From NCBI RefSeq assembly GCF_050003625.1, contig NC_134397.1, positions 266,408,070-266,472,069 of the forward strand: DNA of 64,000 bases, written 5' to 3'. This stretch comes from Haematobia irritans (lineage: Eukaryota; Arthropoda; Insecta; Diptera; Muscidae). The position numbers and the translations under genes were made by a program. Position 1 is the stretch's first letter; each line of letters opens with the position of its first letter. Under the pieces are notes generated by a model, which saw only the letters and a program-made list of their open reading frames with translations, searched no databases and was not told the origin of the DNA. Positions 10,809 to 18,799 of the stretch are shown here, one piece after another.

Positions 10809-11706
10809 CTACGTTCGTCTATTACTTTTATTGCACTGATTTCCCTCTTGCTTTCTCTGATGCTGAGTACTTGCATATCTAGTTGTCTTGTCTATGATGT
10901 GTCTGTATATGTGAGCAATGTTATCTGTATCTGATTTGTAGTTCATTCTCTTCTCTGTGGGTACATTGTTAATGTACAACATTTCTAATGTTAATCTTTT
11001 GCTGTTGTTACTCTCTCTCTCCAATACTCTCACATCGTCAAAGTTCGGGTGATGTTTCGTTGTCGCACAGTGTGTTGCAAGCGCGGTTTTTTGGAGTTTG
11101 TTGTTATTGCGGAGTTTTATGTCTGATTTGTGTCCCGACAGTCTTGTTTTTAATTTATTTTTCGTAGTTCCAATATACATTTTGTCACATGGTTCTTTGT
11201 TATCTCCATTGCATGTTATTTGATAGATAACATTAGATGTTTCCATAATAGGCGTCTTGTCTTTAGTTTTTGTGAAAATGTTTTTTAGTGTATTGTAATT
11301 TTTATGGGCAATATTGACTTTATTTTTGTCTAATATGTTAGAGTTTGTTATCCTTTCCGAAATTCCTTTTATATAGGATAAGGATCTGTAAATTTTGGGT
11401 TCTTTCCCTATATTTTCTTTGTCCAAGTAGGGTTTGTAAGATGAAATTAGTTCTTTTATTAGTTTTGGTGGAAAATTATTTTCCTGAAGTATATTATGCA
11501 GCTTTTTTCTGTTGTTTTTATGGAATTTATTATCGCTTATTGTCAGTACTCTGTTTACTAAGTTTTTGGCCGTATTTATTAGCATGGACCTTGGGTGATT
11601 GGAAAAGAAGTTCATTATTCTTCCTGATGCTGTATCTTTCTGATACCAGTCTGTAATAAGTTTTCCATTTTCTTTTATTAGTAGTATGTCCAAGTAAAAA
11701 TTTCTA
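10809..11706 (-). pseudogene. Penelope-like polyprotein fragment: RT C-terminus and GIY-YIG endonuclease
   Basis: An open frame of about 300 codons without a true start: the frame opens directly at the truncation point and ends at TAG 10809-10811. Residues 1-60 are the tail of the reverse transcriptase, with the characteristic DWYQKDTASGRIMNFFSNHP stretch. Residues 161-250 form a GIY-YIG nuclease: VIY at 161-163, YIG at 179-181, Arg190 and a catalytic-type Glu243 in LTLEMLYI. Cysteines at 167 and 175 and CATTKHH (215-221) fit the zinc-binding insert of Penelope endonucleases. The catalytic RT core is absent, so the fragment cannot retrotranspose. Identification rests on motif reading and is strong. 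Confidence 0.88.
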
Positions 11707-11948
11707 GTCAAAAATTTACTTCTATAGAAAATTTTTTCAACATTTTATTTCTATAGAAAATTTAGTCAAAATTTTATTTCAATATATGTTAGAAAATTTT
11801 ATCAAAATTTTATTTCTATAGAAAATTTTGTCAAAATTTTATTTCTATAGAAAATTTCGTAAAAATTTTATTTCTATAGAAAATTTTGTAAAAATTTTAT
11901 TTCTATAGAAAATTTTGTCAAAATTTTATTTTTTATAGAAAATTTTGT
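11707..11948. repeat. 29-bp minisatellite array, right of the Penelope insertion
   Basis: Continuation of the array at 9487-10423 after the inserted Penelope element, about eight units. It ends near 11948 against the sequence CAAGAAAATTATAAAA, which also begins the shared part of the type C copy at 17134. Confidence 0.85.
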
Positions 11949-13085
11949 CAAGAAAATTATAAAATAACGTCTTGATTTGAAATCTTAAATCTGTAGAAGT
12001 AAAATCTAGAAATTGAGTTTCAAACAATTTTCATGATCAGTGCACCTTCTACACCCTCAAGAAGTGAAGTCGGTCTATATGGAGGCATTACCAAATGGAC
12101 CGATAAAAATTTAATCCGATACACGTTTTTGTGAGCCTAAAATACCAGAGTATTTACAATTTCAGGCAAATCAGATAAAAACTACTGTTTCTAGAAACCC
12201 AAGGAGTTAAATCGGGAGATCGTTCTTATGGGGGCTATACTAAAATATGGACCGATACTCACCGTTTTCGGCACACCTCTTTATGACCCGAAAATACCTC
12301 TAGATTTCCAATTTTAGGCAAATAGGATAAAAACTTCGGATTCTATAAGACCAAGAAGTAAAATCAGTCTATATGGGGGCTATACCAAAATATGGACCGA
12401 TACTCACCATTTTCGGCACACCACTTTATGGTCCTAAAATGCCTCTAGATTTCCAATTTCAGACAAATTGGATAAAAACTACGGTTTCTATAAGCCCAAG
12501 ACCCCAAATAGGGAGGTTGTTTTATATGGCGACAATACCAAAACATGGACCGATGCTCACAATTTTTGGCACACGTATTTGTGGTCCTGTAATACCTCTA
12601 GATTTCCAATTTCAGGTAAATTGAATAAAAACTGCGGTTTCTATAAGCCCAAGAAGTAAAATCGGGAGATCGGTCTATATGGGGGCTATACCAAAACATG
12701 GACCGATACTCACCATTTTTGGCACACCTCTTTATGGTCATAAAATACCTCTAGATTTAAAATTTCAGGCAAATTGGATAAAAACTACGATTTCTATAAG
12801 ACCAAGACCCCAAATCGGGAGGGGGGACCGATATAGCCCATCTTCGAACTTGACCTGCCTGCAGACAAAAGACGAGTTTGTGCAAAATTTCAGCACGATT
12901 GCTTCATTATTGAAGACTGTAGCGTGATTACAACAGACAGACGGACATCGTTATATCGTCTTAGAATTTCTCCCTGATCAAGAATATATATACTTTATAT
13001 AGTCGGAAACCGATATTTCGATGTGTTACAAACGGAATGACAAACTTGTTATACCCCCGTCACCATTCTATGGTGGTGGGTATAA
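11949..13085 (-). mobile_element. DINE-like element, type C (C1)
   Basis: Its 5' terminus lies at the right: a hairpin of TATACCCCCGTCACCATTCT and ATGGTGGTGGGTATA (13050-13085), then CAGACAGACGGACAT near 12930. About five internal repeats of 150 bp carry GGGGGCTATACCAAAA, TGGACCGATACTCACCAT and CCTCTAGATTTCCAATTTCA. It parallels the copy at 16906-18325 but lacks that copy's 3' terminus. Frames at 12373-12624, 12468-12659 and 12679-12927 are repeat artefacts. Confidence 0.78.
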
Positions 13086-13616
13086 AAATAAAATCAATTA
13101 ATAACGCGTCTCAGAGTTATACAAGCAAAAACAATAATAACGAACTTTCTTGAATGAAGTGAAATCTTTTGACTTGACCTGTATCATCACAAAAATTCGG
13201 TTGGAGGCTCATTTCCATAATTGGGACATAGTTTTATCAGTATTTTAGAATAAATAAATAAATATGCGGGTGCCAATAAATAAATAGAATTGTTGAAAAG
13301 AAAAAACAAAAACAATTAAGGTGACACATTGGCTGCATTGTCTGCATCAAACTGTAAAGTTGTCACCCCATAACAGTTAAGCAAGTAGCTACTGCGCAAA
13401 CTCAACCGATTAGCAACATATATTACCTGCTGTCTAAGCGCCATATCAGCAGTCTTCTCAAAACCAAAAAAAACTCTGTGGGCCAACTGAAATGATATCA
13501 GTTCGACGATACGTGACCAGAATGCCTTAATGAAAGTTCCAGACAATTAAAAATAGTTAAGAACTAATAGGGCTTTGTCTGTGGGAACTCACTAGTGAGA
13601 ATTCCTACTCCCTTGC
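13086..13616. other. 5' flank of the protease gene
   Basis: Non-repetitive DNA between the type C element and the protease promoter. No coding sequence is supported; the 76-codon minus-strand frame at 13316-13546 has no domain. If the gene has upstream enhancers, this 530-bp stretch is where they would start. A run of TAAATAAATAAAT lies near 13250. Confidence 0.45.
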
Positions 13617-13657
13617 TATATAAGTAGATGGGTGTAATACCAAAAATGATCTCATTC
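13617..13657 (+). promoter_or_regulatory. TATA box and possible initiator of the protease gene
   Basis: TATATAAG at 13617-13624 is a consensus TATA box. An initiator-like TCATTC sits at 13652-13657, about 37 bp downstream. That is a little longer than the usual 30, so transcription may start between 13647 and 13655. This decides the start codon: the in-frame ATG at 13628 would lie upstream of the transcript and the one at 13646 at its very edge. Confidence 0.6.
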
Positions 13658-13684
13658 ACCATTCCACCAGCAAACGGCAACAAC

Positions 13685-14632
13685 ATGAACAGCAGTTACG
13701 ATTTTAAAGGAAATCGAAAGTTTTTAAGTTTACTTTGGGTCATGATGATGACCTGCCACTACAGCCAAGCGAGCATTCTGCAAACCAGAGATGAATTAGA
13801 CGACGAAGTTCTCTATCCACCACAATTCACAAGTAATCGTATAGTGGGTGGACAGGAAGCTCCTGAAGATTTTGCTCCCTATCAAATATCATTACAAAGT
13901 CTTAAAAATCGTCATTTTTGTGGTGGTGCCATTATCGATCAACGTTGGATCATTACTGCTTCCCATTGTGTGGCTGGGGCTAGTGCTGAAAAACTTAAGG
14001 TCCTGACCGGAGCCCAAAATCTTAAAAATAATACTGGAAAATATTACTACCCTGATCGTATTGTCATGCATTGCAGCTATAATAATCCAGCCTATGCCAA
14101 TGATATTGCCTTGATCCATCTGAATAGCAGTATCGAATTTGATAATCACACTAAGGCTGTGGAGTATGAAAATGAGCCTCTCAAGGAAGGTGATGAGTTG
14201 GTGCTGACCGGTTGGGGAACACTTTCATTGGGTGGTGAAGTTCCAGAAACATTGCAAACTTTGACAGTGCGCTATGTTCCATTTAGAGAGTGTCGAGCTG
14301 CCCATGACAATAGCACTTGGATTGATATTGGCCATTTGTGTACCTTCAACGAAAAAGGTAAGGGAGCTTGTCATGGTGATAGTGGTGGACCTTTGGTCCA
14401 CAATGGAAAATTGGTTGCTTTGGTTAATTGGGGTCGTCCCTGTGCCAAAGGATTCCCCGATGCTCATGCCCGAATTTCCTATTACTATGATTTTATACGC
14501 ACCACCTTAAAAGGCTGTCAACGTGATAAAGATGTGACAATGACTGAGGAAAAAGATCCGGTTAAGGAGCCGGAGAAAGAGGGTGAGAAGGAAGGTGAAA
14601 AGGAGAATGAAGGTGGTAATGGGCAAGATTAA
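13685..14632 (+). CDS. Secreted chymotrypsin/brachyurin-like serine protease (S1A)
   Basis: A 315-residue trypsin-fold protease read without introns. I start at the ATG at 13685 because it follows CAAC, a good fly context, and lies downstream of the TATA box; an in-frame ATG at 13628 would give 334 residues. Residues 12-29 form a signal peptide, followed by a propeptide of about 23 residues and the activation site Arg52/IVGG. The triad is His94 (TASHC), Asp140 (NDIAL) and Ser233 (GDSGGP). Cysteine pairs fit C42-C58, C168-C182 and C191-C220 of chymotrypsin. Pocket position 189 is Gly and 226 is Asp, as in crab collagenase, so chymotryptic or broad specificity is likelier than tryptic. The C-terminus has an unusual Lys/Glu-rich tail of about 35 residues. 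Four N-glycosylation sequons are present. The role is probably extracellular proteolysis, such as gut digestion; the tissue is not shown. The 3' part is duplicated downstream. Confidence 0.92.
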   Translation: MNSSYDFKGNRKFLSLLWVMMMTCHYSQASILQTRDELDDEVLYPPQFTSNRIVGGQEAPEDFAPYQISLQSLKNRHFCGGAIIDQRWIITASHCVAGASAEKLKVLTGAQNLKNNTGKYYYPDRIVMHCSYNNPAYANDIALIHLNSSIEFDNHTKAVEYENEPLKEGDELVLTGWGTLSLGGEVPETLQTLTVRYVPFRECRAAHDNSTWIDIGHLCTFNEKGKGACHGDSGGPLVHNGKLVALVNWGRPCAKGFPDAHARISYYYDFIRTTLKGCQRDKDVTMTEEKDPVKEPEKEGEKEGEKENEGGNGQD

Positions 14633-14680
14633 TGTATTTTTTTGAAATTAAAAAAAAAAATAATTTTTAAGAAATCGTAC

Positions 14681-14686
14681 AATAAA
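14681..14686 (+). terminator. Polyadenylation signal of the protease gene
   Basis: AATAAA lies 49 bp after the stop codon in an AT-rich 3' flank. The same signal recurs at 16058-16063 behind the pseudogene copy. Confidence 0.65.
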
Positions 14687-15092
14687 TTATTTACACATAG
14701 AAATAATTTCGAAGTGTATGTAAACCACTTCGAAAATGTTTGCAATAATTTTCTCGTAAAATCCATCAAAGCACAGTGGGCTATTTATGTGCGTATGGAT
14801 GGAAGAAAATGATTATAGTGAAGATATACTTGAATGCAATGTTTGAAATGAAAGAGATGTTTGTGGAACGACTTGCAATTTTTTTTACTGAGCATCTAAA
14901 TAGTTTTCGCCACGTAAATTGGTTTTGTTTTTTTACCATTATAACAAGGGAAAAATCTGTTTATAGTAGGGATTTCAATCGAATCAAAATTGTAAAAATT
15001 TACTATTTGAGGAAATAATAAGTTTTTCCATTTTTGTAAAAGTTAAATTTTCGGTTTTTCGATTTTGTTTAAATTTTAAAAAAGTCAAATTA
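14687..15092 (+). other. Spacer between protease gene and paralogue relic
   Basis: About 400 bp of AT-rich DNA without a supported gene. The 80-codon frame at 14776-15018 recurs unchanged at 16153-16395 only because it lies in the 1377-bp duplication; it shows no domain. Confidence 0.5.
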
Positions 15093-15272
15093 CCGGCTTG
15101 GGTTTATTGGGGCCGACCCTGCGCCAAAAAGTTTCCAGATGCTCATTTTGGGATTTCCCATTACTATGATTTGATACCCACTGCCTTCAAACGTTGTCAA
15201 CGAGACAAGGATATGGCGATGAATGAGGAAACAGGTACGGTTAAGGAGCCAGAGAAAGAGGGAGACAAGTAG
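15093..15272 (+). pseudogene. Relic of a diverged paralogous serine protease (3' end only)
   Basis: Fifty-nine codons and a TAG stop align with the last quarter of the neighbouring protease. WVYWGRPCAKKFPDAHFGIS corresponds to LVNWGRPCAKGFPDAHARIS, followed by YYDLIPTAFKRCQRDKD and a Glu/Lys-rich tail. Trp215, Cys220, Pro225 and Asp226 equivalents are kept. Everything upstream, including the catalytic triad, is gone. The divergence at many codons shows an older duplication than the 1377-bp one. It is evidence that this locus once held at least two full genes in tandem. Confidence 0.85.
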
Positions 15273-15283
15273 AATGAAAACAA

Positions 15284-16009
15284 AATCGTCATTTTTGTGG
15301 TGGTGCCATTATCGATCAACGTTGGATCATTACTGCTTCCCATTGTGTGGCTGGGGCTAGTGCTGAAAAACTTAAGGTCCTGACCGGAGCCCAAAATCTT
15401 AAAAATAATACTGGAAAATATTACTACCCTGATCGTATTGTCATGCATTGCAGCTATAATAATCCAGCCTATGCCAATGATATTGCCTTGATCCATCTGA
15501 ATAGCAGTATCGAATTTGATAATCACACTAAGGCTGTGGAGTATGAAAATGAGCCTCTCAAGGAAGGTGATGAGTTGGTGCTGACCGGTTGGGGAACACT
15601 TTCATTGGGTGGTGAAGTTCCAGAAACATTGCAAACTTTGACAGTGCGCTATGTTCCATTTAGAGAGTGTCGAGCTGCCCATGACAATAGCACTTGGATT
15701 GATATTGGCCATTTGTGTACCTTCAACGAAAAAGGTAAGGGAGCTTGTCATGGTGATAGTGGTGGACCTTTGGTCCACAATGGAAAATTGGTTGCTTTGG
15801 TTAATTGGGGTCGTCCCTGTGCCAAAGGATTCCCCGATGCTCATGCCCGAATTTCCTATTACTATGATTTTATACGCACCACCTTAAAAGGCTGTCAACG
15901 TGATAAAGATGTGACAATGACTGAGGAAAAAGATCCGGTTAAGGAGCCGGAGAAAGAGGGTGAGAAGGAAGGTGAAAAGGAGAATGAAGGTGGTAATGGG
16001 CAAGATTAA
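15284..16009 (+). pseudogene. 5'-truncated serine protease copy
   Basis: It encodes the last 241 residues of the protease at 13685-14632, from NRHFCGG through His, Asp and Ser of the triad to the acidic tail, with no internal stop. It lacks promoter, signal peptide, propeptide and the IVGG activation site. An in-frame TGA (15275-15277) lies three codons before the homology, so no upstream start can reach it. The first in-frame ATG comes after the catalytic His, so no active enzyme can be made. Confidence 0.9.
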
Positions 16010-16469
16010 TGTATTTTTTTGAAATTAAAAAAAAAAATAATTTTTAAGAAATCGTACAATAAATTATTTACACATAGAAATAATTTCGAAGTGTATGTAA
16101 ACCACTTCGAAAATGTTTGCAATAATTTTCTCGTAAAATCCATCAAAGCACAGTGGGCTATTTATGTGCGTATGGATGGAAGAAAATGATTATAGTGAAG
16201 ATATACTTGAATGCAATGTTTGAAATGAAAGAGATGTTTGTGGAACGACTTGCAATTTTTTTTACTGAGCATCTAAATAGTTTTCGCCACGTAAATTGGT
16301 TTTGTTTTTTTACCATTATAACAAGGGAAAAATCTGTTTATAGTAGGGATTTCAATCGAATCAAAATTGTAAAAATTTACTATTTGAGGAAATAATAAGT
16401 TTTTCCATTTTTGTAAAAGTTAAATTTTCGGTTTTTCGATTTTGTTTAAATTTTAAAAAAGTCAAATTA

Positions 16470-16649
16470 CCGGCTTGGGTTTATTGGGGCCGACCCTGCG
16501 CCAAAAAGTTTCCAGATGCTCATTTTGGGATTTCCCATTACTATGATTTGATACCCACTGCCTTCAAACGTTGTCAACGAGACAAGGATATGGCGATGAA
16601 TGAGGAAACAGGTACGGTTAAGGAGCCAGAGAAAGAGGGAGACAAGTAG
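16470..16649 (+). pseudogene. Second copy of the diverged protease relic
   Basis: This repeats 15093-15272 at the 1377-bp offset, ending in the same TAG. It was carried along by the tandem duplication and is not an independent gene. Confidence 0.85.
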
Positions 16650-16653
16650 AATG

Positions 16654-16905
16654 AAAACAAGTAAGGAAAGTCTAAAATCGGGCGGGGTCGACTATATTAT
16701 ACCCTGCACCACTTTGTAGATCTAAATTTTCGATACCATATCACATGCGTCAAATGTGTTGGGTGCTATATATAAAGGTTTGTCCCAAATACATACATTT
16801 AAATATCACTCGATCTGGACAGAATTTGATAGACTTCTGCAAAATCTATAGACTCAAAATTTAAGTCGGCTAATGCACTAGGGTGGAACACAATGTTAGT
16901 AAAAA
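16654..16905 (-). mobile_element. DINE-like element type B, 3' part, split by a type C insertion
   Basis: CAAGTAAGGAAAGTCTAAAA is the type B 3' end in reverse. Then come the stem-loop GGCGGGGTCGAC class, ACCCTGCACCACTTTGTAGA, and the block ending CACAATGTTAGTAAAA. The remaining type B sequence (ATATGGGAAGC...) resumes at 18326 beyond the type C element. Confidence 0.82.
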
Positions 16906-18325
16906 CAAGTATATACAGCACTAAGTTCGGGCCGGGCCGAATCTTAAATACCCAGCACCATGAACCAAATATTAGGGTTTCCTTTGAAATTTCAGGAGGG
17001 CTTGAGGACTTGAGGACACTTCCCGAAGATAAATTTAAAGATTTAACCTATGAGGACTATATCAGATTCTGGATTTATAAGAACCATTTTATGTTTGAGT
17101 TTTAGAGGAATCATTAACATCTCTTGTAAGTGTGCAAGAAAATTATAAAACAACGTCTTGATTTGAAATCTTAAATCTGTAGAAGTAAAATCTGGAAATT
17201 TTACATTGAGTTTCAAGCAATTTTTATGATCAGTGCGCCTTCTACACCCTCGAGAAGTGATGTCGGTCTATATGGAGGCATTACCAAATGGACCGATAAA
17301 AACTTAATCCGATACACGTTTTTGTGAGCCTAAAATACCAGAATATTTACAATTTCAGGCAAATCAGATAAAAACTACGGTTTCTAGAAACCAAAGGAGT
17401 TAAACCGGGAGATCGTTCTTATGGGGGCTATACTAAAATATGGACCGATACTCACCGTTTTCGGCACCCCTCTTTATGACCCGAAAATGCCTCTAGATTT
17501 CCAATTTCAGGCAAATAGGATAAAAACTTCGGATTCTAGAAGCCCAAGAAGTAAAATCGGGAAATCGGTCTATATGGGGGCTATACCAAAATATGTACCG
17601 ATACTCACCATTTTCGGCACACCTCTTTATAGTCCTAAAATACCTCTAGATTTTCAATTTCAGACAAATTGGATAAAAACGACGGTTTCTATAAGCCCAA
17701 GACCCCAAATCGGGAGGTCGTTTTATATGGCGACAATACCAAACCATTGACCGATACTCACAATTTTTGGCACACGTATTTGTGGTCCTACAGTACCTCC
17801 AGATTTGCAATTTCAGGTAAATTGAATAAAAACTGCGGTTTCTATAAGCCCAAGAAATTAAATCGGGAGATCGGTCTATATGGGGGCTATACCAAAACAT
17901 GGACCGATAGTCACCATTTTTGGCACACCTCTTTATGGTCATAAAATAACTCTAGATTTCAAATTTCAGGCAAATTGGATAAAAACTACGATTTCTATAA
18001 GCCCAATACCCCAAATCGGGAGGTCGGTTTATATGGGGACTATATCAAAACCTGGACCGATATAGCCCATCTTCGAACTTGACCTGCCTGTAGACAAAAG
18101 ACGAGCTTGTACAAAATGTCAGCACGATTGCTTCGTTATTGAAGACTGTAGCGTGGTTACAACAGACAGACAGACGGACAGACGGACATAGTTATATCGT
18201 CTTAGAATTTCTCCCTGATCAAGAATATATATACTTTATATAGTCGGAAATCGATATTTCGATGTGTTACAAACGGAATGACAAACTTATTATACCCCCG
18301 TCACCATTCTATGGTGGTGGGTATA
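16906..18325 (-). mobile_element. DINE-like element type C, full length (C2), inserted in type B
   Basis: Read on the minus strand it starts with the TATACCC hairpin (18290-18325) and a GTCC/GTCT run near 18170. Five or more 150-bp internal repeats follow, then about 220 bp of non-repeat sequence, the stem-loop TTCGGCCCGGCCCGAAC and the end ACTTGTTTTT at 16906. It sits inside the T tract of a type B element, the T/T target expected for Helentron-type elements. The 16893-17105 frame and the others here are not genes. Confidence 0.82.
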
Positions 18326-18797
18326 AAAATATGGGAAGCATTGAAATCTTAAGCAATTTTAAGGAAACTTCGCAAAAGTTTATTTATGATTTATCGCTCG
18401 ATATATATGTATTAGAAGTTTAGGAAAATTAGAGTCATTTTTAAAACTTTTCGACTAAGCAGTGGCGATTTTACAAGGAAAATGTTGATATTTTGACCAT
18501 TTTTGTCGAAATCAGAAAAACATATATATGTGAGCTATATCTAAATCAGAACCGATTTCAACCAAATTTGGCACGCACAGCTACAATACTAATTCTACTC
18601 CCTGTGCAAAAATTTAACTACATCGGAGCAAAACATTGGCCTCTGTGGTCATATGAGTGTAAATCGGGCAAAAGCTATATATGGGAGATAAATCTAAACC
18701 GATTTCAACCAAATTTGGCACGCATAGCTACAATGCTAATTCTACTCCCTGTGCAAAATTTCAACTAAATCGGAGTAAAAAATTGGCATCTGTGGTC
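18326..18797 (-). mobile_element. DINE-like element type B, internal part, continuation
   Basis: This continues the type B copy of 16654-16905: ATATGGGAAGCATTGAAATC, GATTTATCGCTCGATATATA and two internal repeats. It stops abruptly at 18797 within a repeat unit, where the LINE begins. Confidence 0.8.
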
Positions 18798-18799
18798 AG

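Larger units (their letters stand above)
10424..11706 (-). mobile_element. Penelope-like retroelement, 5'-truncated
   Basis: About 1.28 kb inserted in the 29-bp array. A 13-bp direct repeat, GTCAAAAATTTAC, flanks it at 10411-10423 and 11707-11719. This string departs from the array consensus, so it looks like a target-site duplication. The element holds the C-terminal part of a Penelope polyprotein, a 3' non-coding region and a hammerhead-like motif near its 3' end. 5' truncation is usual for these elements. Being an insertion into the minisatellite, it is younger than that array. Confidence 0.85.
13905..15281 (+). repeat. Tandem duplication, unit 1 (1377 bp)
   Basis: This unit runs from codon 74 of the protease (numbering from 13685), through the 3' flank, to just past the stop of the diverged paralogue relic. 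Unit 2 (15282-16658) follows without a gap. The offset is exactly 1377 bp wherever checked: AAAATCGTC at 13905 and 15282, and the 78-codon frames at 14274 and 15651. The translated frames and flanking text I compared are identical, so the event is very recent or the repeat was introduced by assembly. Confidence 0.92.
15282..16658 (+). repeat. Tandem duplication, unit 2 (1377 bp)
   Basis: Second copy of 13905-15281. It ends at 16658, where the DINE type B terminus (CAAGTAAGGAAAG) takes over. The junction shows short shared sequence, GAAAACAA against CTTAAAAATC, consistent with microhomology or unequal exchange. Confidence 0.9.

Noticed and set aside
13892..14149. Open frames antisense to the protease gene (also 14225-14467, and alternate-frame 14274-14510)
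   Set aside because: They are shadows of the real coding frame, and they recur in the duplicated unit only because of the duplication.
14776..15018. 80-codon frame present twice with identical sequence (again at 16153-16395)
   Set aside because: The identity is explained by the 1377-bp tandem duplication. There is no domain, and it is AT-rich spacer.
15347..16009. A second functional protease gene
   Set aside because: It has no promoter, signal peptide, activation site or usable start codon; the apparent start at 15347 is GTG, not ATG.
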